DNA of 64,000 bases, from NCBI RefSeq assembly GCF_036346595.1, contig NZ_CP107834.1, forward strand, positions 3,596,001 through 3,660,000, in the 5' to 3' direction. Shown here piece by piece: positions 9,256 through 19,235 of the stretch. Origin of the DNA: Streptomyces sp. NBC_00525. Its GTDB lineage: Bacteria > Actinomycetota > Actinomycetes > Streptomycetales > Streptomycetaceae. Made by a program: the position numbers and the translations under genes. The stretch's first letter is position 1. Each line of letters opens with the position of its first letter. Below the pieces are notes generated by a model. The model did not search any database. It was not told where the DNA came from and worked only from the letters and a program-made list of their open reading frames with translations.

Positions 9256-9277
9256 TTCCACCCGCTTTCCACCCGCT
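9256..9277 (+). repeat. Perfect 11-bp tandem duplication before the nucleotidase gene
   Basis: TTCCACCCGCT occurs twice head-to-tail, ending 18 bp before the ATG at 9296. The 11-bp period and the TCCACC core resemble Streptomyces PHO-box units, but GTTCACC itself is absent. Confidence 0.6.
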
Positions 9278-9295
9278 GAACTCACAAGGGGATCG

Positions 9296-11185
9296 ATGTC
9301 AGCGACACCGCAGAAGAACCGCGCGTCCCGGCGGGTGCTCGCCGCCGCGGCCGGTCTCGTCACCGTGGGCGCGCTGGTCGCCGCCATGCCGGCCGGCGCC
9401 CAGGAGCGCGGGCACGGCCACGGGCACGGGCATGGCCATGGCCACGGGCACCACACGCCGGCCCGGACCGTCGACGTACAGCTGCTGTCCTTCAACGACC
9501 TGCACGGCAACCTGGAGCCGCCGGCCGGTTCGGCCGGAACGGTCAACCGGACGCAGCCCGACGGCACCGTGAAGCAGGTCCCGGCGGGTGGCGTGGAGTA
9601 CCTCGCCACCTCGCTGCGCGAGGCCCGCAAGGGCCACCCGTACTCGATCACCGCCGCCGGCGGCGACATGGTCGGGGCGAGCCCGCTGCTGTCGGGCCTC
9701 TTCCACGACGAGCCGACCATCGAGGCGCTGAACAAGCTCGACCTCGACGTGACGAGCGTCGGCAACCACGAGTTCGACGAGGGCGCCGGCGAGCTGGCCC
9801 GCCTCCAGAACGGCGGCTGCCACCCGGTCGAGGGGTGCTACGAGGAGGGCAGGACCTTCCGGGGCGCCGACTTCCCGTACCTCGCCGCGAATGTGACGGA
9901 CGAGAAGTCCGGCAAGCCGATCCTCAAGCCGTACACGGTGTGGAAGAAGAACGGCGTCCGGATCGGCTTCATCGGGGTGACCCTGGAGGGCACGCCGAAC
10001 ATCGTCACGGCCAACGGCGTCAAGGGGCTGAAGTTCCACGACGAGGTCGAGACGATCAACAAGTACGCCAAGGAGCTGGACCGCCAGGGCGTGAAGTCGA
10101 TCGTCGCCCTGATCCACGAGGGCGGCGCGCCCGCCTCCTCCGCGTACGACTACGACTGCGACAGCCCGGGCGCCGGTGACGGCATCTCCGGGCCGATCAC
10201 GGACATCGCCAAGGGCATCACGCCCAAGGTGGACGCCCTGGTCACGGGCCACACCCACCAGGCGTACGTCTGCACGATCCCGGACCCGGCCGGCAACCCG
10301 CGCCTGGTCACCTCGGCCGCCTCGTTCGGCAAGCTGTACACGGACACCACGCTCACGTACGACCGGCGCACCAAGGACATCGTGCGCACGGCCGTGAAGG
10401 GCAGCGGCAAGCACGGCTCCAAGCACCACGGCCCGCAGCCGTCGAACCCGGTCGCGGCCAACCACATCGTCAGCCGCGACCAGCAGCCCGCCCGCGACAT
10501 GACGGACCTGATCGCCCGCTGGAACGCCCTCGCGGCCCCGGTCTCCAACCGTCCGCAGGGCTACATCTCCGCCGACATCAACGGCCGCGGCTCCACCGCC
10601 CTGGAGAAGCCGCTCGGCGACCTCATCGCGGACGCCCAGCTCGAAGGACTGGCCCCGGCCGACAAGGGCGGCGCGGTCGTCGCCCTCATGAACCCGGGCG
10701 GCATCCGCTCGGACCTGGTGTACAAGGCGTCCGGCGGCGAGGGCGACGGCGTCGTCACCTACGGCGAGGCGTTCACCGTGCAGCCCTTCACCAACATGAT
10801 GAACGTCGTGGACCTGACCGGCGCCCAGCTGGTCACCGCCCTCCAGCAGCAGGTCAGCGGCTCGAACGAGGCCAGCCCGAAGATCCTCCAGGTCTCGAAG
10901 GGGCTCACCTACACGCTGGACATGACGAAGTCCGGCGCGGACCGCGTCGTCACCGAAACGATCCGCCTGAACGGTGAGGCGATCGACCCGGGCAAGACGT
11001 ACCGCGTCGCGATGAACGAGTTCCTGGCGGGCGGCGGTGACGGCTTCGCGGCGCTCGGACAGGGCACCGACAAGCTCGTCGGCGCCTCCGACCTGGACCT
11101 GTTCAACGCCTACCTGGCCGCGCACTCCTCGGCCTCGGCCCCGCTGACCCCGCCGGCGGCGGACCGGATCACGGTCGTGAAGTAG
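9296..11185 (+). CDS. Secreted 5'-nucleotidase (UshA-like)
   Basis: 629-aa exported enzyme expected to release phosphate from extracellular nucleotides. The ATG at 9296 follows AAGGGG. The protein has a Sec signal peptide (residues 1-36, cleavage around AGA-Q) followed by a run of Gly-His dipeptides near residues 39-53. The metallophosphatase domain shows FNDLHGN, GGDMVGASP, GNHEFDEG and GHTHQAY metal-binding motifs. The C-terminal nucleotidase domain has NPGGIRSDL and a substrate-stacking region ending in GGGDGFAAL. It converges with the sensor kinase gene, with 9 bp between the stops. A phosphate-starvation role fits the region. Confidence 0.95.
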   Translation: MSATPQKNRASRRVLAAAAGLVTVGALVAAMPAGAQERGHGHGHGHGHGHGHHTPARTVDVQLLSFNDLHGNLEPPAGSAGTVNRTQPDGTVKQVPAGGVEYLATSLREARKGHPYSITAAGGDMVGASPLLSGLFHDEPTIEALNKLDLDVTSVGNHEFDEGAGELARLQNGGCHPVEGCYEEGRTFRGADFPYLAANVTDEKSGKPILKPYTVWKKNGVRIGFIGVTLEGTPNIVTANGVKGLKFHDEVETINKYAKELDRQGVKSIVALIHEGGAPASSAYDYDCDSPGAGDGISGPITDIAKGITPKVDALVTGHTHQAYVCTIPDPAGNPRLVTSAASFGKLYTDTTLTYDRRTKDIVRTAVKGSGKHGSKHHGPQPSNPVAANHIVSRDQQPARDMTDLIARWNALAAPVSNRPQGYISADINGRGSTALEKPLGDLIADAQLEGLAPADKGGAVVALMNPGGIRSDLVYKASGGEGDGVVTYGEAFTVQPFTNMMNVVDLTGAQLVTALQQQVSGSNEASPKILQVSKGLTYTLDMTKSGADRVVTETIRLNGEAIDPGKTYRVAMNEFLAGGGDGFAALGQGTDKLVGASDLDLFNAYLAAHSSASAPLTPPAADRITVVK

Positions 11186-11194
11186 CGGCCGCGC

Positions 11195-12613
11195 TCACAT
11201 CTCCACTCCGCCCGGCGGCGGCTGCGGTGCGCCCGGCAGGCTGATCGCGGCCTCCGTGCCCCCGCCGTCCGCCGGGCGGAGGGAGATCTCGCCGCCCGCC
11301 TGCCGGACCGTACGGGCCACGATCGACAGGCCGAGCCCGGACCCCGGCAGCTGGCGGGCGGACGGGGAGCGCCAGAAGCGCTCGAAGACGTACGGGAGTT
11401 CGTCGGCGGGGATGCCGGGGCCGCGGTCGCGGACCGTGAGCCGGCCCCGGTGCAGCACCACGTCGATCGTGCCGCGCGCCGGGCTGAACTTCACCGCGTT
11501 GTCCAGCACGTTGACGATCGCCCGCTCCAGGGCGGCCGGTTCGGCCCGTACGTACCAGGGGGCCAGGTCCTCCGTGATCGTCAGCTCCGGGCCCCGCAGC
11601 CGGGCGCGCCGGAGCGCGGCGCGGGTGACGTCGTGCAGGGCCACCACCTGGAGCGGGCCCGGCTGGGCGGCGTCCGGGCGGGCCAGTTCCTGGAGGTCGC
11701 CGATGAGCGCGGCCAGCTCCGTCATCTGCGCCTTGACCGAGGACATCAGCGCCCTGCGGTCGTCCGGCGGGATGGCGCGGCCCGTCTCGTCGCTGCGGGC
11801 CAGCAGCTCCACATTGGTCCGCAGCGAGGTGAGCGGGGTGCGCAGCTCGTGGCCGGCGTCCGCGATGAGCTGCGCCTGCCGGTCGCGGGAGGTGGCCAGC
11901 GAGGCGGTCATCGAGTTGAACGACCGGGACAGCCGGGCGATCTCGTCCTCGCCGTCGGCGGGGATGCGGACGGTCAGGTCCTCGGTGCGGGCGACGTGTT
12001 CGACGGCGCGGGTGAGTTCGTCCACCGGGCGCAGCCCGGACCGGGCCACCCAGAGCCCGGCCGCGCCGGCGCCGACGACGCCGATGCCGCCGACGAGCAG
12101 CAGCACCCACGCGAGCCTGGACAGCGGCTTGTCGATCTCGCCGAGGGGCCGGGCGATGGAGACGGCGAGGCCCGCGGGCGCCTTCACGGGAGCGGTGTAG
12201 ACGCGCATCCGCACGCCCTTGACGTCGGTCACGGTGTGCATCGCGCTGGGCTCCCGGCGGTTCGCGACCGCGAGGTCGGCCGTGCCCACCGGGAGCCGCG
12301 AGGAGTCGGGCGCGAGGCAGACCCCGCCCTGCGCGGTGATGAGCTGGACGGTGAAGCCGGAGTAGGGGCGGGGCTGGACCTGGCCGGTGCCCTGGCAGTA
12401 GTCGTACAGCTGGTTCAGATAGCGCTCGTCGACCCCGGTGCTCCGCAGGGTCGCGTCCTGCTGCTCCTCCAGCTGCTCCCGCGTCACGAACCAGCACGCC
12501 ACCGCGACCGCCGCGACCGCGACCGCGACCGCCGTGGCGACCAGCAGGGCGAGGCGGGAACGGAGCGGCAGCGCGCGGATGCGGCCCAGGGGGCCCGGCC
12601 GGGTGGCCGTCAT
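11195..12613 (-). CDS. Sensor histidine kinase (MprB-like)
   Basis: 472-aa membrane kinase. TM1 is near residues 18-42, followed by an extracytoplasmic sensor of about 120 residues, TM2 near 166-190, a HAMP domain, and a HisKA with HELRTP (phospho-acceptor His255). The HATPase shows N ([10 protein letters not shown]), G1 (DRGPGIP) and G2 (GSGLGLSIV) boxes. Its ATG overlaps the regulator's stop by 4 bp (12610-12613). The order regulator-kinase next to an HtrA-like protease matches mycobacterial mprA-mprB-pepD, which responds to envelope stress. The equivalence is inferred from layout. Confidence 0.92.
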   Translation of the reverse strand: MTATRPGPLGRIRALPLRSRLALLVATAVAVAVAAVAVACWFVTREQLEEQQDATLRSTGVDERYLNQLYDYCQGTGQVQPRPYSGFTVQLITAQGGVCLAPDSSRLPVGTADLAVANRREPSAMHTVTDVKGVRMRVYTAPVKAPAGLAVSIARPLGEIDKPLSRLAWVLLLVGGIGVVGAGAAGLWVARSGLRPVDELTRAVEHVARTEDLTVRIPADGEDEIARLSRSFNSMTASLATSRDRQAQLIADAGHELRTPLTSLRTNVELLARSDETGRAIPPDDRRALMSSVKAQMTELAALIGDLQELARPDAAQPGPLQVVALHDVTRAALRRARLRGPELTITEDLAPWYVRAEPAALERAIVNVLDNAVKFSPARGTIDVVLHRGRLTVRDRGPGIPADELPYVFERFWRSPSARQLPGSGLGLSIVARTVRQAGGEISLRPADGGGTEAAISLPGAPQPPPGGVEM

Positions 12614-13341
12614 CCGTCGCCCCCGCCGGAGCGGAGCGCGTACCCCACACCGCGCACGGTGTGGACGAGGCGCGGTTCGCCGCCGGCCTCCGTCTTGCGG
12701 CGGAGGTACATCACGTACACGTCCAGGGAGTTGGAGCTGGGCTCGAAGTCGAAGCCCCACACGGCCTTGAGGATCTGTTCGCGGGTGAGGACCTGGCGCG
12801 GGTGCGCGAGGAACATCTCCAGGAGGGTGAACTCGGTCCGGGTCAGCTCCACGCGCCGGTCGCCCCGCGTGACCTCGCGGGTGGCGAGGTCCATGCGCAG
12901 GTCGGCGAAGGCGAGCACGTTGTCGTCGGGGACGGGGCCGCCCGCGGCCGTCGCGTACGAGCTGCGGCGCAGCAGGGCCCGGATGCGGGCGAACAGCTCG
13001 TCCAGCTCGAACGGCTTGACCAGGTAGTCGTCGGCGCCCGCGTCGAGCCCGGTGACGCGGTCGCCGACCGTGTCCCGTGCGGTGAGCATCAGGATGGGTG
13101 TGGTGGCGCCGGTGGCGCGGATGCGGCGGGCGGCGGTCAGGCCGTCCATGCGGGGCATCTGGATGTCCAGGACGATGAGGTCGGGGTCGTACGACTCCGC
13201 CGCGGCCAGCGCGTCGAGTCCGTCCACGGCGACCTCGGTGCCGTAGCCCTCGAAGGCGAGGCTGCGCCGCAGTGCCTCGCGTACGGCGGGCTCGTCGTCG
13301 ACGATGAGGATGCGCTGCGGATCGTCGTCGGCGGGGCTCAT
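12610..13341 (-). CDS. OmpR-family response regulator (MprA-like)
   Basis: 243-aa regulator with an N-terminal receiver (acidic pocket VDDE near 14-17, phospho-acceptor Asp59 in VLDIQMP, Lys in VKPFELDEL) and a C-terminal winged helix ending in [11 protein letters not shown]. It is translationally coupled to the downstream kinase. The probable target is the HtrA-like protease gene upstream on the same strand, from which it is separated by 66 bp. Confidence 0.94.
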   Translation of the reverse strand: MSPADDDPQRILIVDDEPAVREALRRSLAFEGYGTEVAVDGLDALAAAESYDPDLIVLDIQMPRMDGLTAARRIRATGATTPILMLTARDTVGDRVTGLDAGADDYLVKPFELDELFARIRALLRRSSYATAAGGPVPDDNVLAFADLRMDLATREVTRGDRRVELTRTEFTLLEMFLAHPRQVLTREQILKAVWGFDFEPSSNSLDVYVMYLRRKTEAGGEPRLVHTVRGVGYALRSGGGDG

Positions 13342-13407
13342 CGCTGTCTCGTCCTCTTCTCGTGCGGTACGGGGCCGGGCGGGCCCAGTTTCTCAGCCCC
13401 GTCCGCG

Positions 13408-14421
13408 TCAGGAGCCGTGGCCGGCGCGCAGGGTGTCGAGGTCGGCCTTGAGGGTGTTGACCGGGATCGCGAAGCCGAGGCCGACGCTGCCGGCGGCGGA
13501 GCCGCCCGAGCCACTGGCGGAGCTCGCCGAGTACATGGCCGAGTTGATGCCGATGATCTCGCCGTTCATATTGATGAGCGCGCCGCCGGAGTTGCCGGGG
13601 TTGAGCGAGGCGTCGGTCTGGATGGCCTTGTACGTGGTGGTGGACTCGCCGGTGCTGCCGTTGAACTGCTGTCCGCCGAACTCGAACGGCCACTGCCGGC
13701 CGCCGCCCTGCCGCTGGTCCTGGCCGCTGTCGCCGTCCTTGGCGACCGTGACGTCGCGGTCGAGCGCGGAGACGATGCCGCTGGTGACGGTGCCGGTCAG
13801 GCCCTCGGGGGAGCCGATGGCGACGACCTGGTCGCCGACCGCGACCTTCGAGGAGTCGCCGAGGGTGGCGGTCTTCAGCCCGCTCGCGTTCCGGAGCTTG
13901 ATCAGGGCGAGGTCCTTGTCGGCGTCGGTGCCGACGACGTCCGCGGTGTACGTCTTCCCGGTGCTGAGGGTGACCTCGATCTGCGAGGCGCCCGCGATGA
14001 CGTGGTTGTTGGTGACGATCTCGCCGTCCGGTGTGATGATCACGCCCGATCCGGTGGACTGGCCGGCCGTCGAGGTGGCGCCGATCTCCACGATGGCCGG
14101 GGAGAGGGCCGCCGCCACACCGGCCACGGTGCCCTTGCTGGTCTGCGAGACGGTGGTGCCCGGTACGACGCCGGACCCGGCGGCGGTCGGGGCGCCGCCG
14201 TCGGTGAGCCGGCCGATCACGGTGGCGGTGCCGCCGCCGACGATCGCCGCCGCGACGGCCACCGCCGCGAGGAGCGCGACGGGCCTGCGGGCCCGGCGCC
14301 GGGGGGCGGGCGCGGCGGGCGGGACCGGCTGGTACGACGGCGGCGGGGGGTAGGCCGCCTCGCCGTTGCCGTACGAGGGGTACATCGGGTACTCGCCGCT
14401 CGGGCGCTGGCTCTCTGTCAT
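13408..14421 (-). CDS. Membrane-anchored HtrA-like serine protease without PDZ domain
   Basis: 337-aa trypsin-like protease. A Pro/Tyr-rich cytoplasmic N-terminus (1-45) is followed by one TM segment (47-68) and an extracytoplasmic protease domain with a complete triad: His140 in TNNHVIAG, Asp170 in DKDLALIKL and Ser278 in GNSGGAL. The protein ends about 20 residues after the last protease strand, so the C-terminal PDZ domain usual in DegP/PepD is missing. It is next to a MprAB-like two-component pair, consistent with envelope quality control. Confidence 0.93.
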   Translation of the reverse strand: MTESQRPSGEYPMYPSYGNGEAAYPPPPSYQPVPPAAPAPRRRARRPVALLAAVAVAAAIVGGGTATVIGRLTDGGAPTAAGSGVVPGTTVSQTSKGTVAGVAAALSPAIVEIGATSTAGQSTGSGVIITPDGEIVTNNHVIAGASQIEVTLSTGKTYTADVVGTDADKDLALIKLRNASGLKTATLGDSSKVAVGDQVVAIGSPEGLTGTVTSGIVSALDRDVTVAKDGDSGQDQRQGGGRQWPFEFGGQQFNGSTGESTTTYKAIQTDASLNPGNSGGALINMNGEIIGINSAMYSASSASGSGGSAAGSVGLGFAIPVNTLKADLDTLRAGHGS

Positions 14422-14560
14422 GCCCTTGAGACTGTCCGGCCAAGATGAGAGGAGCGTGAGTACGCCCTGAGAAGCCCGGCAGAAGTGCGTATGCCCGATA
14501 TAAAGGCCGGTCCGGTGCGCCGGTGGAGGAGCCGGTCCGGTGCGCCCGTGCGGCGGCCCG

Positions 14561-15607
14561 TTACGGCAGGGCGCGGTCCGTGGGCTTCCCGCAGCCGCAC
14601 GAGCGGCGGACCACCAGCGCCGAGGGGAACTGCTTCAGCCGCTCCCGGCGCGATCCGGACACCCGCAGCGAGTCGTCGAGGACCAGGTCCACCGCGGCCC
14701 GCGCCATCGCCGGGCGGTCCGAGAAGACCGTGGTCAGCGGCGGATCGGTCAGCCCGGCTTCCTTCACGTCGTCGAAGCCGGCGACGGCCAGCTCGCCGGG
14801 CACGTCGATGCGCAGCTCGCGCGCGGCCCGCAGGACGCCGATGGCCTGGTCGTCCGTGGCGCAGAAGATCGCCGGGGGCCTGTCGGGGCCGGAGAGCAGC
14901 TCCAGCGCCACCCGGTAGGCGTCGTACCGGTTGTAGGGGGCCTGGAAGAGGCGGCCCTCGGTGCTGCGGCCCGCTTCGTGCATGGCGCGGCGCCAGCCCT
15001 CGATGTGGTCGGCGACCGGGTCGCCGACGGAGGGGGTCTCCTCGGTGCCGCCGAGGCAGGCCACGTACGCGTTGCCGTGCTCCAGGAGGTGGCGGGTGGC
15101 GAGCTGGGCGCCGCCGACGTCGTCCGTGACGACGGCGACGTCGTCGATGGCCTCGGGGCGCTCGTGCAGCAGGACGACGCGGGCGTCCCACGCCTCTATC
15201 TCGGCGGCGGCGCGCTCGCTGGGGCCCTGGCTGACCAGGATCAGGCCGGAGACCCGCATGCCGAGGAAGGCCCGCAGGTAGTGGACCTCGCGCTCGTCGC
15301 GGTAGTCGGAGTTGCCGACGAGGACCATTTTCCCGCGCTCGGCGGCGGCCTGTTCGACCGCGTGGGCCATCTCGGCGAAGAACGGCTGCCGGGCGTCCGG
15401 CACGATCATCCCTATGAGATCGGTCCGTCGCGAGGCCATCGCCTGGGCGACCCGGTCGGGCCGGTAACCCAGCTCCTTGATCGCGGCGAGCACCCGCTCG
15501 CGCGTGGCCGGGGCGACCGGCCGGGGTCCGTTGTTGATGACGTAACTGACCACCGCGGTGGACGTCCCCGCCAGTCTCGCCACATCGTCCCGCGTCACCT
15601 TGGCCAC
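14561..15607 (-). CDS. LacI-family transcriptional regulator
   Basis: 348-aa repressor-type protein. The N-terminal HTH and hinge ([48 protein letters not shown]) are canonical. A periplasmic-binding-protein-like effector domain follows from about residue 63 (DLIGMIVPD) to 330. The C-terminus has a CGCGK cluster seen in several Streptomyces LacI proteins. It stands alone, 24 bp upstream of nothing on its strand but close to the end of glnR. Its targets and ligand are not apparent, and no sugar operon is adjacent. Confidence 0.92.
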   Translation of the reverse strand: MAKVTRDDVARLAGTSTAVVSYVINNGPRPVAPATRERVLAAIKELGYRPDRVAQAMASRRTDLIGMIVPDARQPFFAEMAHAVEQAAAERGKMVLVGNSDYRDEREVHYLRAFLGMRVSGLILVSQGPSERAAAEIEAWDARVVLLHERPEAIDDVAVVTDDVGGAQLATRHLLEHGNAYVACLGGTEETPSVGDPVADHIEGWRRAMHEAGRSTEGRLFQAPYNRYDAYRVALELLSGPDRPPAIFCATDDQAIGVLRAARELRIDVPGELAVAGFDDVKEAGLTDPPLTTVFSDRPAMARAAVDLVLDDSLRVSGSRRERLKQFPSALVVRRSCGCGKPTDRALP

Positions 15608-15631
15608 GCGCCGCAGTCTACGCGGATGGAA

Positions 15632-16417
15632 CTACCTCTTGGCAGGCCGGACCGGGGCTTTCTCCGTGACGTCGGCTACGGCCGGCTGCTCCGAACGGGG
15701 GACACCCCGCGCGGCGGTCCTGTCCTCGTCGGCCGGCCGCTCGGTCTTCTCGGGAGCGACGAACCGGTAACCCACGTTCCGCACGGTGCCGATCAGCGAC
15801 TCGTGCTCGGGGCCGAGCTTGGCGCGCAGCCGCCGTACGTGCACGTCCACGGTCCGCGTACCGCCGAAGTAGTCGTAGCCCCAGACCTCCTGGAGCAGCT
15901 GGGCGCGGGTGAAGACCCGGCCGGGATGCTGCGCCAGATACTTGAGCAGTTCGAATTCCTTGAACGTGAGATCGAGTACCCGGCCCTTGAGTTTCGCGCT
16001 GTACGTCGCCTCGTCCACCGAGAGATCACCGTTGCGGATCTCCATCGGGGAGTCGTCGGCGCCGATCTGCTGCCGGCCGGTCGCCAGCCGCAGCCGTGCC
16101 TCGACCTCGGCGGGGCCGGCCGTGTCCAGCAGGACGTCGTCGACGCCCCAGTCGGCGGTGACGGCGGCGAGCCCGCCCTCCGTGACGACGAGGATCAGCG
16201 GGCAGCCGGGCCCGGTGGAGCGCAGCAGCTGGCAGAGCGAGCGGATCTGGGGCAGATCGCGGCGCCCGTCCACGAGGATGACGTCGGCGCCGGGGGTGTC
16301 CACGAGTGCGGGTCCCTCGGCGGGCGCCACGCGCACGCTGTGCAGCAGGAGGCCGAGAGCGGGCAGCACCTCCGTCGAGGGCTGGAGGGCGTTCGTCAGG
16401 AGCAGCAGGGCACTCAT
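15632..16417 (-). CDS. glnR: GlnR, global nitrogen regulator
   Basis: OmpR-like regulator controlling nitrogen assimilation genes (glnA, amtB, nirB and others). The 261-aa product has an atypical receiver lacking the full acidic pocket: Asp50 is kept in [10 protein letters not shown], but the usual DD pair near residue 10 is replaced by TNALQPS. This agrees with the phosphorylation-independent dimerisation described for GlnR. A winged helix ([22 protein letters not shown] to VRNVGYRF) follows at 145-225, then a disordered charged tail. No kinase partner is adjacent, as expected for this orphan regulator. Confidence 0.93.
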   Translation of the reverse strand: MSALLLLTNALQPSTEVLPALGLLLHSVRVAPAEGPALVDTPGADVILVDGRRDLPQIRSLCQLLRSTGPGCPLILVVTEGGLAAVTADWGVDDVLLDTAGPAEVEARLRLATGRQQIGADDSPMEIRNGDLSVDEATYSAKLKGRVLDLTFKEFELLKYLAQHPGRVFTRAQLLQEVWGYDYFGGTRTVDVHVRRLRAKLGPEHESLIGTVRNVGYRFVAPEKTERPADEDRTAARGVPRSEQPAVADVTEKAPVRPAKR

Positions 16418-16608
16418 CGCCGCCCACCTGCCCGGTTCGTCGGTCGTTGCTCGTGCTCGGTCGGCTCGCCCATGACTCGGTTCTCCTCGTTCCCTGCGAG
16501 AGGGGCACTCCCGGACGGGGGTCCGGGGGAGTATGCGGCTCTGCTTCGTACGCTGGTTCCGCTGAGCTTGTCGAAACGTCGCCGTAACAACGTCCCGGAA
16601 AGCACAAA

Positions 16609-16638
16609 AGGACTCGGGGGCTGCTTTGCCCGAGTCCT
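16609..16638. other. Hairpin between glnR and the divergent hydrolase
   Basis: Perfect 10-bp arms AGGACTCGGG (16609-16618) and CCCGAGTCCT (16629-16638) with a 10-nt loop, ending 21 bp before the hydrolase ATG. It precedes a gene on each strand rather than following one, so it may be a leader structure rather than a terminator. On the minus strand it is followed by TTTTGTG. Confidence 0.6.
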
Positions 16639-16659
16639 CTTCACAGGAGAATAACCCAC

Positions 16660-17484
16660 ATGAGTTCTGTGTCCGAGGGGAGAATTCCGGATTCCCCTGT
16701 TCGCTCGGTCACGCGCGGTCCGGTGCGGGCCGTGTTGCGTGCGGACGACGGGACCCGGATCGAGGCGGTGTACGACCCGTGTACGGCGGGTAACGGCGCG
16801 GGTGCCCCGGCCGGTGATCCGGGGCCGGCGATCGTCGTCGCGCATGGGTTCACCGGTTCGGCGGACCGCCCGGCCGTGCGGCGGGCCGTGCGCGCGTTCT
16901 CCCGGTACGCGGGCGTGGTGACGTTCTCCTTCCGGGGCCACGGCGGCTCCGGCGGACTGTCCACGGTGGGCGACCGCGAGGTGCTCGACCTGGCCGCCGC
17001 CGTCGACTGGGCGCGCTCGCTCGGGCACCGGCGGGTGGTGACCGCGGGCTTCTCGATGGGCGGCTCGGTGGTGCTGCGGCACGGCGCGCTGTACCCGGGC
17101 GGGGCGGACGCGGTGGTGTCCGTGAGCGCTCCGGCGCGCTGGTACTACCGGGGTACGGCTCCGATGCGCCGGCTGCACTGGATGGTGACCCGGCCGGAGG
17201 GGCGGCTCGTCGGGCGCTACGGATTCGGTACCCGCATCCACCACCGGGCGTGGGACCCGGTCCCGCTCTCCCCGGTCGGGGCCGCCGCCCTGATCGCCCC
17301 GGCGCCCCTGCTGGTCGTGCACGGCGACCGCGATCCGTACTTCCCGCTCGACCACCCCCGCATGCTGGCCGCCGCGGCGGGCGACGCGGGGGAACTGTGG
17401 CTGGAGCGCGGCATGGGGCACGCGGAGAACGCGGCCGACGAGACCTTGCTCACCCGCATCGCCGACTGGGCGGTCCGGGCGTGA
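16660..17484 (+). CDS. Alpha/beta hydrolase
   Basis: 274-aa serine hydrolase fold: HGFTGS oxyanion region near residues 64-69, nucleophile elbow GFSMGGS near 123-129, acidic residue in HGDRDPYF near 232-238, and catalytic His in GMGHAEN near 256-262. AGGAGA precedes the ATG at 16660. The next gene (MoaD/ThiS-like) begins 65 bp after this stop, within a likely operon. The substrate is unknown; no lid or acyl-carrier features point to a specific esterase class. Confidence 0.9.
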   Translation: MSSVSEGRIPDSPVRSVTRGPVRAVLRADDGTRIEAVYDPCTAGNGAGAPAGDPGPAIVVAHGFTGSADRPAVRRAVRAFSRYAGVVTFSFRGHGGSGGLSTVGDREVLDLAAAVDWARSLGHRRVVTAGFSMGGSVVLRHGALYPGGADAVVSVSAPARWYYRGTAPMRRLHWMVTRPEGRLVGRYGFGTRIHHRAWDPVPLSPVGAAALIAPAPLLVVHGDRDPYFPLDHPRMLAAAAGDAGELWLERGMGHAENAADETLLTRIADWAVRA

Positions 17485-17549
17485 ACGATGATGGGCAGCC
17501 GGTGCCCCCCGAACCGGCACCGACCGAATGGGACGAAAGGAGCGCCGCC

Positions 17550-17804
17550 ATGCCCGCCGGAACGATCCGATACTGGGCGGCCGCCAAGGCCGCGGCCGGG
17601 ACCGCGGAGGAGCCGTATGCCGCCGCGACCCTCCAGGAGGCGCTCGACGCGGTGCGCGAACGGCACCCCGGTGAGCTGAGCCGCGTGCTGCTGAGGTGTT
17701 CGTTCCTCATCGACGGCGACCCCGTGGGGACCCGCAGCCATGAGACCGTACGCCTTGCCGAGGGCGGCACGGTCGAGGTGCTCCCGCCGTTCGCAGGAGG
17801 GTGA
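17550..17804 (+). CDS. MoaD/ThiS-family ubiquitin-like sulfur carrier
   Basis: 84-aa beta-grasp protein ending in PPFAGG, the di-glycine that is adenylated and thiocarboxylated in MoaD/ThiS proteins. ATG at 17550 follows AAAGGAG with good spacing. An alternative GTG at 17481 overlaps the hydrolase stop (GTGA) and would add 23 poorly conserved residues. No MoaE, ThiG or E1-like partner is next to it, so the pathway (molybdopterin, thiamine or another thio-product) cannot be fixed. The sulfurtransferase about 2.6 kb downstream could be a sulfur source (inference). Confidence 0.88.
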   Translation: MPAGTIRYWAAAKAAAGTAEEPYAAATLQEALDAVRERHPGELSRVLLRCSFLIDGDPVGTRSHETVRLAEGGTVEVLPPFAGG

Positions 17805-17814
17805 ACCGCAGCAC

Positions 17815-19068
17815 ATGAGCAACAGCGATCAGCAGCATCCGTACGACCCGGCGCAGGGACAGCAGGCGTACCAGGACCCGTACGCGTACGGGCAGCAGCC
17901 GCAGCAGCCGCAGCAGCCGCAGCAGCCGTACGGCCGGCAGCCCTACGCGCAGGACACGTACGCCCAGGACGCTTACGGACAGGACGCGTACGGACAGGAC
18001 GCCTACGCGCAGCCGCAGCAGGGTTACGGGTATCCGGCCGCCCCGTCCGGCCAGGGGGTCGCCGCGCAGACGTGGGAGGGGCAGACCTGGGACACGCAGT
18101 ACCAGCCGCCCGTCCCGGCGGCGGAGCCCGCGCCGCAGGCTCCGCAGTACCAGGCCCCGCAGTATCAGGCCCCGCAGTACGCGGCCCCGCTCGGCACGGG
18201 CTCGTATCCGCTGCCGCCGGAGGTCCGTCCGGAGCCCGAACCGGCACCCGAGCCCGGTGTGAACGCCGCCACCGACGGGTACGGGCCGGCCACGACCCTC
18301 GGCAACGCCCGGATCACCGACGCGCAGCGCGCCCGGGCCGAGGGGCGTTCCCCGATCATCGCGCCGGGAATCCAGCCGGCCGCGATCACCGCGGCGCTCG
18401 GGCTGCTGCTGGCGCTCGGCGCGGCCATCGGCTCGTACGCCCTGCTCGTGCCGCTGGTGCTGCTCCAGGCGGTGACGGCGGCGGGCTGGTTCCGGCTCAA
18501 CGGCATGTGGCCGGCCCGGCAGGGCATCGCGCTGGCGTTCGCCGGCGGTCTGGTGGCCGATGTGGCGCTGCTGGCGGCCGGCCGGGAGAACGGTCCGGCC
18601 GCGATCATCGGCACGCTCGGCGTGTGGGTGCTGCTGACCGTGGTGCTCCAGCTGCGCAGCCGGGCGGGCGCCGACGAGCGGATGCAGGGGCTGATGGCCA
18701 CCGTCGCCTCCGCCGCGCTCGCGGTGCTGGCGGCCGGGCACCTCGCGGCCGTGCCGGACGCCGTGACGGTGGGCGCGGTCGCCGTGGCCGCCGCCGTGGT
18801 CGTACGGGCGCTGCCGCTGCCGGAGCCGGTCACGGCGGTGGCGGCGCTGGCCGTCGCGGCGGGGGCGGGCGCGGTGGCCGGGGCGGTCACCGATCTGGGG
18901 GCGAAGGGCGCGCTGCTGGGCCTCGCGGCCGGGGTGTGCGCGCTGATCGGGCTGCGGACGGCCAGCTACGACTACCCGTCACGCTTCGTCCACATGACGG
19001 CGGGTGTGGCGCTGCCGCTGACCGCGGCCGCTCCGGCCGTCTACCTGCTGGGCCGCGTCCTGGCGTAG
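17815..19068 (+). CDS. Polytopic membrane protein with Tyr/Gln-rich repeat N-terminus
   Basis: 417-aa protein. Residues 1-165 are a disordered Gln/Tyr/Pro/Ala region with short tandem repeats (QPQ, then QDAYG-type units, then QYQAP units). Residues 180-410 hold about eight to ten hydrophobic helices with no catalytic motif. The ATG at 17815 has AGGAGGGT a little far upstream (about 12 nt), starting 10 bp after the MoaD-like stop, so it is probably in that operon. The function is unknown. Such tails in actinobacteria often mediate protein contacts or clustering. Confidence 0.85.
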   Translation: MSNSDQQHPYDPAQGQQAYQDPYAYGQQPQQPQQPQQPYGRQPYAQDTYAQDAYGQDAYGQDAYAQPQQGYGYPAAPSGQGVAAQTWEGQTWDTQYQPPVPAAEPAPQAPQYQAPQYQAPQYAAPLGTGSYPLPPEVRPEPEPAPEPGVNAATDGYGPATTLGNARITDAQRARAEGRSPIIAPGIQPAAITAALGLLLALGAAIGSYALLVPLVLLQAVTAAGWFRLNGMWPARQGIALAFAGGLVADVALLAAGRENGPAAIIGTLGVWVLLTVVLQLRSRAGADERMQGLMATVASAALAVLAAGHLAAVPDAVTVGAVAVAAAVVVRALPLPEPVTAVAALAVAAGAGAVAGAVTDLGAKGALLGLAAGVCALIGLRTASYDYPSRFVHMTAGVALPLTAAAPAVYLLGRVLA

Positions 19069-19107
19069 GTCCGTACCGCTCGGAAACGTAGCCCGTCGTA
19101 CGCATGA

Positions 19108-19143
19108 CGAAGCCCTCCGCGGGGAACCGTTGGGGGGCTTTCG
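19108..19143. terminator. Terminator-like hairpin
   Basis: CGAAGCCCTCC (19108-19118) pairs with the GGGGGGCTTTCG stretch (19132-19143) with minor mismatches, 40 bp after the membrane-protein stop and before the next gene on the same strand. Confidence 0.65.
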
Positions 19144-19235
19144 TTCGTCGCTCTCGCGGGGACGTGCCGTGCGGTCGACAGGAGGCTCGCGGGCCCCGGG
19201 GGGCCGTGGGTACGGCAGGTGGGGGAAGAGACAGC

